DNA of 64,000 bases. It comes from Bacilli bacterium (lineage in GTDB: Bacteria; Bacillota_I; Bacilli_A; RF39; UBA660). Shown one piece after another: positions 1-7,208 of this stretch. The notes beneath the pieces are model-generated. The model ran no database searches, was not told the origin of the DNA, and was given only the letters and a program-made list of their open reading frames with translations. The translations under genes were made by a program, and so were the position numbers. How positions within the stretch are numbered: position 1 is the first letter of the stretch; the number at the start of each line of letters is the position of its first letter. The stretch lies in the NCBI GenBank assembly GCA_017612805.1, contig JAGAFD010000007.1:62001-126000 (forward strand), written 5' to 3'.

Positions 1-2
1 CA

Positions 3-47
3 TTCTTTGATACTGAATTAAACGCAGTGGTAAAGACCTTGAAATAG
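3..47 (+). CDS. C-terminal end of an upstream gene (partial)
   Basis: An open frame enters from the left edge and ends at a TAG at 45-47, giving the tail FFDTELNAVVKTLK. The stop lies inside the right arm of the following terminator hairpin, a layout repeated at several secure genes in this window (htrA, ung, uvrA). Fourteen residues are too few to name a product. The alternative is that 1-31 is noncoding. Confidence 0.4.
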   Translation, partial: FFDTELNAVVKTLK

Positions 48-55
48 GTCTTTTT
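32..55 (+). terminator. Rho-independent terminator
   Basis: Stem AAAGACCT (32-39) pairs with AGGTCTTT (46-53) around a six-base loop and runs into a T tract. It ends the gene entering from the left edge. Confidence 0.7.
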
Positions 56-113
56 AATTGCTATTTAAAATATTTTGTGTTAGTATATAAACCGATTTAA
101 AGAAGGGGATAAC

Positions 114-890
114 ATGGAAAAAGAATTACTACGTTTGATTTTTAATTATATTAATGAACATCGTGATCCAGATCTTTTATTTGCTTCAATGATTGGTAAA
201 ATTAGATTAGCTAATAATTCATTTTTTTATAAAAATACTGCTTTTGAACAAGTAAATATGAAACAAAGTGATGAAGGTTTATTTAGTGCTTGTTATGAAG
301 AAAGATTTGAAAGAATTTTACTTGATTTAAATGCATTAGAAAAGATTTATGAAGATATTTTATATAAAAATAGCGGTAAGTTTTTAGAATATGATTTAAT
401 GTTTCTTCGTTATAGTACTTTTTTACAAATTATATTACATGAATGTGAACATGTAGTTCAACATGATGATAACTATATTGGTATTAATGAAGATATGATT
501 GTTAAAGCTTGTCAAACCGGCTTGGAAGCAATGATGAATGAAGAAAATCCTGAAAACTTTAACATGTTTTTACGTGAAAACAGGTTTATTAATCCATTAG
601 AGAGATTAGCAGAAATTAATTCATTAAAGATAACTATTAATACTTTATCTTCTACATGTTTTATGCCTGTTAATTTATTGAAATATTATCATAATGTTTA
701 TGAAAATGTGATTAGTAACGGTTATGATTATACAAACTGTCCTACTCGATATTTTTTAGGTTTAATAAATCAAGAAGATAGCTTTAATGATCTTGATTCA
801 ACTTTAATTGCAAATTATCCATTAAGAAAAAGATTAGAATTAGGTTTACCGGTAAGTAAGCAAGAACTATTAAGTATTAGAAATCACTAA
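114..890 (+). CDS. Uncharacterised protein with an HExxH motif
   Basis: A 258-residue cytoplasmic protein with no signal peptide or membrane segment. Residues 109-113 read HECEH, a zincin-type HExxH, in a hydrophobic helix context (FLQIILHECEHVVQHDD). An acidic stretch around ERLAEIN (about residues 160-166) could supply a further metal ligand. I do not recognise the family. A metal-dependent peptidase-like fold is an inference from this motif alone. The start is supported by a purine-rich AGAAGGGG at 101-108. It stands alone: a terminator lies upstream and the next gene has its own extended -10 promoter. Confidence 0.75.
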   Translation: MEKELLRLIFNYINEHRDPDLLFASMIGKIRLANNSFFYKNTAFEQVNMKQSDEGLFSACYEERFERILLDLNALEKIYEDILYKNSGKFLEYDLMFLRYSTFLQIILHECEHVVQHDDNYIGINEDMIVKACQTGLEAMMNEENPENFNMFLRENRFINPLERLAEINSLKITINTLSSTCFMPVNLLKYYHNVYENVISNGYDYTNCPTRYFLGLINQEDSFNDLDSTLIANYPLRKRLELGLPVSKQELLSIRNH

Positions 891-917
891 AAACTCTTTA
901 TTTTCCAAAAATAACTA

Positions 918-926
918 TGTTATAAT
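918..926 (+). promoter_or_regulatory. Extended -10 promoter for the thioredoxin-like gene
   Basis: TGTTATAAT matches the TGn-TATAAT extended -10 form, 18 bases upstream of the start codon at 945, with GGGAGG in between. No good -35 is visible. The same nonamer recurs upstream of many genes in this window. Confidence 0.6.
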
Positions 927-944
927 GGAATTGGGAGGATTTAA

Positions 945-1493
945 ATGAAGAAGTTATTTGTTATAGCATTAGCAGCATTAATGTTAGTACCTACGGTAGC
1001 TTTAGCTAAAAAGACTACAAAGAAAACTTCTAGTGAAGAAGTAGTTGAGTTTAAAGAAACCGCTAAAGTTTATATGTTTAGAGGTGAAGGATGCCCTCAT
1101 TGCGAAGAAGCTTTAGAATACTTTGATAGCATTAAAGATAAATATGATTTTGAATTAATTACTTATGAAGTATGGTACGACGAAGATAATAAGAAAATTT
1201 TAAATGACGTTGCTGAAGGTTTAGGAAGAGAAGTTGGTGGAGTTCCATTTATCGTAATTGGTAAAACAGCATTCTCTGGATATTCTGAATCTTATAATAA
1301 AGATATTGAAGAAGCTATTAAAACTGAAGGTGTTAATGGTAACGCTAATGAATCTGTTTCTAAATATGCTAATGGTGCTAAAGAAGACGAAAAGAAAAGT
1401 AAAAACTCTGCAATAATTATTATTTCGGTATTAGTTGTTGCTGGTGTAGTTGCTTTAATCGTTTTAGGTAGAAAAACAGCAACTGAAGAATAA
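945..1493 (+). CDS. Membrane-anchored extracytoplasmic thioredoxin-like protein (CPHC)
   Basis: A 182-residue protein with an N-terminal signal peptide (residues 1-21, cleavage near ALA-KK), a thioredoxin-like domain with the redox motif C50-P-H-C53, and a cis-Pro loop in GGVPFIVIG. After a Lys/Glu-rich linker comes a C-terminal transmembrane helix (about 154-175) followed by RK, so the redox domain sits outside the membrane. Thiol-disulfide exchange on exported proteins is the likely role. Cys-rich surface proteins elsewhere in the window are plausible clients, though that is inference. RBS GGGAGG precedes the ATG. It is monocistronic between its own promoter and a terminator. Confidence 0.85.
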   Translation: MKKLFVIALAALMLVPTVALAKKTTKKTSSEEVVEFKETAKVYMFRGEGCPHCEEALEYFDSIKDKYDFELITYEVWYDEDNKKILNDVAEGLGREVGGVPFIVIGKTAFSGYSESYNKDIEEAIKTEGVNGNANESVSKYANGAKEDEKKSKNSAIIIISVLVVAGVVALIVLGRKTATEE

Positions 1494-1503
1494 TAAAAAA
1501 TAA

Positions 1504-1529
1504 AAACACATGATTTAATGTGTTTTTTT
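1504..1529. terminator. Bidirectional terminator
   Basis: AAACACAT (1504-1511) pairs with ATGTGTTT (1518-1525), with A and T tracts on either side. It can end both the plus-strand thioredoxin gene and the converging minus-strand phospholipase-like gene. Confidence 0.75.
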
Positions 1530-1533
1530 ATGT

Positions 1534-2466
1534 CTAAAATTCAAAATATTTAATAGGATTTAAAGTATTACAATCTGTTCCACGAATATAACCTTTATTA
1601 CCAATAATTTTTAGGAGCGGTTTAATACTCTTTTTATTATAGATGACATCATAACATGCATTAATAGCATTTATTCCATCAGTTAGGGCATTATTATATA
1701 AATCAATCATGGAATCAGTTTTAACAATGGTGTTGTCAGAAGGATATACCCATTTACGATGATTAACATTTAAGAAATTATAAGAAATATTATTTTTGCT
1801 ATATAAGTAATTTCTTAAAGATTTATTCTTTGGTATTGCATAATAAATACCATTTAAGATATTTGGTCTTCTAATAAGATTCATATATCTTCTAGCACAT
1901 TTATATCCATAGAATAAATAAATACCACCATTAAAGTTATACATATTTAAAAATACTTGATTAATACTAGCAATAGTTGCTTTTTTAACTTTTAAAAATG
2001 GAATAAACTCTTTTTTAATATTATGATTAATTAATACTTTTTGATAATATCTTTGATAAGTAAACAAATCATATTGGGTTTCCATTAAAGAGTGTAGTCC
2101 ATAATACTTTAATGTTTCTGGTTTGTGATTATAAATACCAGTTTTATAAACAATATATGGATGCATCGTTGCATCAAGAATTTGATGTAAGATAGATCCG
2201 AAGATAAAAGCGTTTAATTCATCGTTATTTTCGATTTTGGCAATATTTACTAATTCTTCAAAATATTTATTAACATTGATACGATGACATTTCTTACATA
2301 AATTAGTACATTCTTTATGTTTTTTTAAAGAGTATTTTAATAAATCAAAACTTTGTGAAGCCATTTCATAAATTTCATTATAATTATTTAATATTTCTTT
2401 AGCTTCTGGCTTAATACTTGCTTTTACTTCTTTAGCAAAAATATTATGGGTTATAAAACTTGGCAT
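1534..2466 (-). CDS. Zinc-dependent phospholipase C-like protein
   Basis: A 310-residue protein that fits the zinc-dependent phospholipase C/S1-P1-like fold (PF00882 type). It starts MPSFITHNIFAKEV (His7) and carries Asp41 in SQSFDLLKY. The core HQILDATMHP has His94, Asp98 and His102, and HSLME supplies His125 and Glu129. These match the family's metal ligands in order. A Cys/His cluster (Cys53, Cys57, Cys60, His61) is inserted after the first helix, which is unusual and might bind another metal. No signal peptide is seen, so it may be intracellular, unlike secreted clostridial toxins. RBS AGAGGTG lies upstream on the minus strand. The substrate is unknown. Confidence 0.75.
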   Translation of the reverse strand: MPSFITHNIFAKEVKASIKPEAKEILNNYNEIYEMASQSFDLLKYSLKKHKECTNLCKKCHRINVNKYFEELVNIAKIENNDELNAFIFGSILHQILDATMHPYIVYKTGIYNHKPETLKYYGLHSLMETQYDLFTYQRYYQKVLINHNIKKEFIPFLKVKKATIASINQVFLNMYNFNGGIYLFYGYKCARRYMNLIRRPNILNGIYYAIPKNKSLRNYLYSKNNISYNFLNVNHRKWVYPSDNTIVKTDSMIDLYNNALTDGINAINACYDVIYNKKSIKPLLKIIGNKGYIRGTDCNTLNPIKYFEF

Positions 2467-2557
2467 ATTATCACCTCTATTTACATTATATCACAATTCT
2501 TTTTAACTTTTATTTAAGTATTGTGATATAATCTATTATATATAATAGGTGATAGAA

Positions 2558-3487
2558 ATGAAAGTAAAGACATTTAAAACCCTTGATGAACAAGTTGAAA
2601 TATTACGTAATAAAGGGTTAATAATTGATGATGTTGAATCTACTAAAGAAATACTATTACGCGAAAATTATTTCTTCTTATTAGGTTATCGTCATGTTTT
2701 TCTGAAAGATGAAAATGGTAGGGATTTTATTCCTGGCACTAATTTTAGAGAGTTATATGCTTTATTTTCTTTTGACCGACAAGTAAGAAACATCGTATTT
2801 AAAAACCTATTAATTATTGAAAATAATATTAAAAGTATTTTATCTTATCAATTATCTAAGAAATATGGTATTAAAGAACGAAATTATTTAAATCCTAATA
2901 ACTTTACTAAGGATCCATCTAAGACTAGACAAGTTAATGATTTAATCAAGAAAATGAAAAGGCAAATAAGAGTTAATGGTGGCCAACATAGTGCAACAAT
3001 GCACTACTTAACTAATTATGGTTATATTCCACTTTGGATTGTTGTTAAAGTATTATCATTTGGAATAGTTTCAGAATTATATTCTATATTAACTAATGAA
3101 GATCAAAAAGAAATTGCCGATTTATTTGATGTTAATAAGAATGATTTAGTAACTTATTTATCAATATTATCAAATTTTAGAAACCTTTGTGCTCATGAAG
3201 ATATCTTATTTGATCATCGAACTCATCGGGTAATTGGTGATACGAAATACCATCATTACTTAAATATTAAACAATCGGAAGGTGAGTTTGTTTATGGTAA
3301 GGAAGATTTATTTGCATTGATTTTAATATTAAAGCATGTATTGCGCAAGGATGACTTTTCATTAATGGTTAATGAAATTAGTTATGAAATTGATGTTTTA
3401 GCGGGAAGATTACATTCTATTGAACTAAAAAAGGTTTTAGATTTAATGGGATTCCCTGAAAATTATCGAGATATAGTGAGGTATTAA
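2558..3487 (+). CDS. Abi_2 (AbiD/AbiF)-family HEPN protein
   Basis: A 309-residue protein of the Abi_2 family, known from lactococcal abortive phage infection. Supporting segments are the N-terminal FKTLDEQVEIL, the central FLLGYRHVFL, and a C-terminal HEPN-type R-x4-H motif, R208-N-L-C-A-H213, in LSNFRNLCAHEDILF. HEPN domains with this motif are often RNases, so an RNA-cleaving antiphage role is inferred. ATG 2558 is chosen because the in-frame GTG at 2549 is part of the AGGTG ribosome binding site. The gene is followed after one base by htrA, so the two are probably co-transcribed. Many gut Firmicutes carry several Abi_2 genes. Confidence 0.85.
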   Translation: MKVKTFKTLDEQVEILRNKGLIIDDVESTKEILLRENYFFLLGYRHVFLKDENGRDFIPGTNFRELYALFSFDRQVRNIVFKNLLIIENNIKSILSYQLSKKYGIKERNYLNPNNFTKDPSKTRQVNDLIKKMKRQIRVNGGQHSATMHYLTNYGYIPLWIVVKVLSFGIVSELYSILTNEDQKEIADLFDVNKNDLVTYLSILSNFRNLCAHEDILFDHRTHRVIGDTKYHHYLNIKQSEGEFVYGKEDLFALILILKHVLRKDDFSLMVNEISYEIDVLAGRLHSIELKKVLDLMGFPENYRDIVRY

Positions 3488-3488
3488 A

Positions 3489-4577
3489 ATGAATATAAAG
3501 AAAGTATTATTAAGTATTTTATTAGTAATTGTTTGTGTATTCTTTAGTGCGTTAACTACTTTAGGTATTTTATATTTATATCCTAAGAGTACTAAAAAGG
3601 TTACTAATGTAAATAAATTAGAAAAAGAAGTAACAATTACTGACAAAGGTATTAGTGAAGCGGTAGCAAAAGTTTACGATGCTACGGTAGTAGTTATTAC
3701 TAATAAAAGTGGTAAGACAGTAAGTAGTGGATCAGGATTTATCTTTAAAAAAGATTCCGGAAAAGCTTATATTATTACTAATAACCATGTAGTATCATCT
3801 GGGGATAGTTTTTCAATTAAATTATCTAATGAGGATGTTTTAGAAGCTAAATTGGTTGGTAGTGATACATTAGCTGATATTGCAGTATTAAGTGTTGATG
3901 GTGATAAAGTTAAGAGCGTTGCAAAGATTGGTAAAACAACTGATTTAAATGTTGGTGATACTGTATTTGCCGTAGGGGCACCACTTGATTATGAAGCATT
4001 TGCGTTTAGTGTTACCAGAGGAGTATTATCTGGTAAGGATCGTACTGTAGAAGTATCATTAAGTTCTTCTTATAATGCTGATTGGGTTATGAAAGTTATT
4101 CAAACCGATACAGCAATTAATTCTGGTAATAGTGGTGGGCCATTATGTAATGTTAATGGTGAAGTAATTGGTGTTACAAATATGAAACTAGCTAAAACTG
4201 GTGTTGAAGGTATGGGATTTGCTATTACGATTGAAGATGCCTTAGATTCAGCTGATAACATTATTAAAGGCATTAAAAAAGAATATCCATATATTGGAAT
4301 TAGTGTTTATAATGTTGCTGATTTAGCAGCTTATGGATCAACTTATACCCAAAACTTAAGTAAAGGAGTAATTATCACAAAGATTGATGAAGCTGGTTCA
4401 GCAGCTAAGTCTGGTTTTAAAGTTGGTGATATTATTTTAAAAGTTGATGGTAAAGAAGTTTCTAGTGTTGCAACATTTAGATATGAATTATTCCAACATA
4501 ATATTGGTGATACGGTTAAAGTAGTTGTTAGTAGAGATAATGAACAACAAACATTTAGTTTAAAATTAGAAAAGTAA
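3489..4577 (+). CDS. htrA: HtrA/DegP-family serine protease with PDZ domain
   Basis: A 362-residue membrane-anchored protease. One N-terminal transmembrane helix (about 6-30) leads to a trypsin-like domain with the triad His100 (TNNHVV), Asp130 (LADIAVL) and Ser215 (NSGNSGGPL), then a PDZ domain (about 265-360). Family members degrade misfolded or mislocalised proteins outside the membrane. A linker of about 20 residues separates anchor and protease domain. It starts one base after the Abi_2 gene, suggesting co-transcription. The stop codon lies in the stem of the terminator. Length and motif set are normal for a single-PDZ Gram-positive HtrA. Confidence 0.95.
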   Translation: MNIKKVLLSILLVIVCVFFSALTTLGILYLYPKSTKKVTNVNKLEKEVTITDKGISEAVAKVYDATVVVITNKSGKTVSSGSGFIFKKDSGKAYIITNNHVVSSGDSFSIKLSNEDVLEAKLVGSDTLADIAVLSVDGDKVKSVAKIGKTTDLNVGDTVFAVGAPLDYEAFAFSVTRGVLSGKDRTVEVSLSSSYNADWVMKVIQTDTAINSGNSGGPLCNVNGEVIGVTNMKLAKTGVEGMGFAITIEDALDSADNIIKGIKKEYPYIGISVYNVADLAAYGSTYTQNLSKGVIITKIDEAGSAAKSGFKVGDIILKVDGKEVSSVATFRYELFQHNIGDTVKVVVSRDNEQQTFSLKLEK

Positions 4578-4600
4578 AAGCTTAAGCTTTTACTTTTTTT
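4571..4600. terminator. Bidirectional terminator overlapping the htrA stop
   Basis: An 11-bp stem, AAAGTAAAAGC (4571-4581) with GCTTTTACTTT (4586-4596), has a TTAA loop and a T tract. The htrA TAA is within the left arm. The minus-strand regulator gene ends at its other edge. Confidence 0.8.
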
Positions 4601-5234
4601 AATACTTGATAATTATTTTTTTACCATAAGTAACAATTAAACCATCGTCTTTCATGTTTTTAAGTTCACGCATCATTGCGCAACGATCGACTCCTAAGTA
4701 GTCAGCAAACATAGTGTAAGTAAAAGGAAGATAGATGGTTTTTGATAATGCTTTTAATGATAGATTGTTAAAATACTCTAATAGCTTATCACGAATAGTT
4801 CTTTTACTTAAAATATTCATATGTTCATTTAAAATTTCTAGTTGGTTTGATAGAGTAATAAAAATATTATTTAAAAACTTAACTTGAACTTCATTATTAC
4901 TTTTATAGTTTTTTAAAATATATTCATAATCAAATAATATGATTTTAGTATCAATAATTGCTTTAATACTTAAGTCGTTGTTATTATCACTGGTAAAGAA
5001 TTTACCAAAGGTATCTTTGTTTTCGATGTGTTCAATAATCGTTCTGTTCCCATTGTATTCATATCTGATGATTGCTGCTTCACCATCTTCAATATAACCA
5101 ATTGTGTTTGTATTTTTAATATTGGTGATAATAATTGAATCTTTTTTGCAAGTAATTTTTTGCGCTTTGAAAAAATTTAACAGATACTTTACATCTTGCT
5201 CTGTTAGCCCGGAAAATAAGGAAATATCTGGCAT
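4599..5234 (-). CDS. Crp/Fnr-family transcriptional regulator
   Basis: A 211-residue protein. The N-terminal cyclic-nucleotide-binding-like beta roll covers about 1-115, with the typical opening SLFSGLTEQDVKYLL and YIEDGEAAIIRYEYNG. A dimerisation helix (about 120-140) and a winged HTH (about 145-211) follow, with recognition region FADYLGVDRCAMMRELKNM. No Fnr-type four-Cys cluster is seen, so the signal is unknown. It is divergent from the class III ribonucleotide reductase operon, and a perfect Crp-like inverted repeat lies between them. The simplest reading is that it controls that operon and perhaps itself. RBS GGGTGA precedes the ATG. Confidence 0.88.
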   Translation of the reverse strand: MPDISLFSGLTEQDVKYLLNFFKAQKITCKKDSIIITNIKNTNTIGYIEDGEAAIIRYEYNGNRTIIEHIENKDTFGKFFTSDNNNDLSIKAIIDTKIILFDYEYILKNYKSNNEVQVKFLNNIFITLSNQLEILNEHMNILSKRTIRDKLLEYFNNLSLKALSKTIYLPFTYTMFADYLGVDRCAMMRELKNMKDDGLIVTYGKKIIIKY

Positions 5235-5277
5235 TTTGTATCACCCGAATTCATCTATTTTTATTATATTTGCAAAT

Positions 5278-5293
5278 TGTTGCAAATGCAACA
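5278..5293. promoter_or_regulatory. Perfect inverted repeat, candidate Crp/Fnr-type operator
   Basis: TGTTGCA (5278-5284), a two-base centre AA, and TGCAACA (5287-5293) form a perfect 16-bp palindrome between the divergent Crp-family gene and the nrd operon. An extra TTTGCAAA half-site-like stretch sits just upstream at 5270-5276. Candidate -10 elements for nrd (TATGAT at 5307-5312 or TAAAAT near 5314) lie 20-30 bases downstream, a sensible distance for an activator or repressor of this family. Confidence 0.65.
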
Positions 5294-5346
5294 AAAACTT
5301 TTTTGATATGATGCTAAAATGAAATCATGGTAAGGGTAGTGAAAAT

Positions 5347-7206
5347 ATGAAAATAGTTAAACGGGATGGTAGAACCGTTGACTATGATCCTTTGAAGATT
5401 CACTTAGCAATAAATAAAGCGAATCAAGAGGTCGAAGAGTCAAAGAGGTTATCAGACAAATATATCGATAAGATAGTTCAATATATTGAATCACTCGGTA
5501 AGAAACGAATATTGGTTGAAGACATTCAAGATATTATTGAAGAGAAGCTAATGGAGTATAAAAAATATGAATTAGCTAAATGTTATATTATCTATCGTCA
5601 TAACCGAGCTTTAATTCGTAAGTCAAATAATACCGATGAAAATATCCTAGGTATTATAAAAAGTCAAAATAAACGGCTTGTTGGTGATTCATACAAAAAG
5701 AATTGTGCAATAGCAGCGTTACAACGTGATATCGTTGCTGGAGAAATTTCTAAGGATATTACTAAGCGAGTCTTGTTACCAGAAAAGATAATAAGTGCTC
5801 ACGAAGAAGGATTAATATATTTTCACGATATGGATTATTTCATTCATTCAATATTTAATGCTTGTTATGTAAATATTGAAGATATGTTAAATAACGGAAC
5901 GGTGATGAATGGTATTACGATTGAATCGCCAAAGAGTTTCCAAGTAGCTTGTAATGTTACGACGCAGATATTATCACAAGTTGCATCTGGTCAATATGGA
6001 GCTACAACCATAAATGTTTCGAAGTTAAGCCCTTACTTAAAAAAATCTTATTTAAAAATTAAAAAGAAATTAACAAAATTATATAAAGATAAAATCAGTC
6101 CTGAATTAATGGAAGAACTAATTGAAGAAAGAACTCAAACCGAATTATCTAACGGAGTTCAAACCCTTTTATATCAAACAAATACATTAATGACATCAAC
6201 TGGTAAACCACCATTTGTAACCTTGGTGTTACATTTGGATAAAGATGATCCATTAATTGATTTAAGTGCCAAGATAATTAATAAGATAATAGATTTGTTT
6301 AAAGTTGGTATTTTAGATGAAGATGGTAGCTTTATTAAATATCAATATCCTAAATTAGTTTATATCTTAAGTGATAATAATGATATTAATAAGAAATATG
6401 GTTATATTACGGAAAACTTATTAAACACTATCAATGAAATTGATGGATTAACAATTATTTCTGAACCAAAAATGAAGGAATTATTTGGTAGTGTATATGG
6501 ACCTTTAAATAATAATATGTTTTTAAGTCCATATAAAGAAAATGGTGAATATAAAGTTGATGGTAGATTTATTACCGGAATGGTATCAATAAATCTTACT
6601 AGTGCTTGTATTGATGCTAACTATGCTATTGATAAGTTCTTTAAAATCTTAGAGGATCGCTTAGAGTTATCAAAAGATGCTTTATTGTGTCGTTATCGTT
6701 CACTTTTAAATGTTTCTAGTGACGTATCACCAATCCATTGGCAATATGGTGGAATTACTAGAATAGCAACTAATGAAAAAATTGATAACTATTTAAAAAA
6801 TGGTTATAGCAATTTAGTATTAGGATATTCTGGATTAGAAGAATGTGCTAATGCAATGGATAATGAAAATAAGTTAGCAATTAAAACTAAGATCTTGCAT
6901 TTTATTAATGAAAAAATTAAGAGTTGGAATAAAGAAAATGAAATCGTAATAACCCTTTATAATAATTTAGATATCGGTAGTTATTTTATTAAAAAGGATT
7001 ATGAACGATTTGGAATTATTAAAAATTTAACAGATAAAGAAAGTTATGATAATGATCATTATATCGATTTAAATAACTATGAAAATCAGACAATCTTACA
7101 AGATATGTCTTTAGGGGGCTACACATTAAAAATTAAGAAGGAAGATTTAACGGTAGAAAATCTTTCAATTATTAAGAAAAATATTTGGTATGTAGAGGTA
7201 GAGTAA
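5347..7206 (+). CDS. NrdD-like protein lacking the glycyl-radical domain
   Basis: A 619-residue homologue of clostridial-type anaerobic ribonucleotide reductase. It has an ATP-cone (1-90, IVKRDGRTVDYD), then the NrdD barrel with ILLPEKIISAHEEGLIYFHDMDY, NGTVMNGITIESPKSFQVAC and ASGQYGATT. Two catalytic parts are missing. The chain ends near residue 619 before the four-Cys zinc site and the glycyl-radical loop. The segment aligned with the thiyl-radical Cys (MGCRxxLSPW in the next gene) reads PLNNNMFLSPY, residues 387-396, with no Cys. It is therefore probably not a reductase on its own. It could be a regulatory or structural partner of the adjacent NrdD, or a decaying paralogue, but the long intact frame argues for use. 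Confidence 0.85.
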   Translation: MKIVKRDGRTVDYDPLKIHLAINKANQEVEESKRLSDKYIDKIVQYIESLGKKRILVEDIQDIIEEKLMEYKKYELAKCYIIYRHNRALIRKSNNTDENILGIIKSQNKRLVGDSYKKNCAIAALQRDIVAGEISKDITKRVLLPEKIISAHEEGLIYFHDMDYFIHSIFNACYVNIEDMLNNGTVMNGITIESPKSFQVACNVTTQILSQVASGQYGATTINVSKLSPYLKKSYLKIKKKLTKLYKDKISPELMEELIEERTQTELSNGVQTLLYQTNTLMTSTGKPPFVTLVLHLDKDDPLIDLSAKIINKIIDLFKVGILDEDGSFIKYQYPKLVYILSDNNDINKKYGYITENLLNTINEIDGLTIISEPKMKELFGSVYGPLNNNMFLSPYKENGEYKVDGRFITGMVSINLTSACIDANYAIDKFFKILEDRLELSKDALLCRYRSLLNVSSDVSPIHWQYGGITRIATNEKIDNYLKNGYSNLVLGYSGLEECANAMDNENKLAIKTKILHFINEKIKSWNKENEIVITLYNNLDIGSYFIKKDYERFGIIKNLTDKESYDNDHYIDLNNYENQTILQDMSLGGYTLKIKKEDLTVENLSIIKKNIWYVEVE

Positions 7207-7208
7207 AA

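Noticed and set aside
5104-5322. Plus-strand frame over the regulator start and promoter
   Set aside because: It lies antisense to the Crp-family gene, covers the palindrome, and has no RBS.
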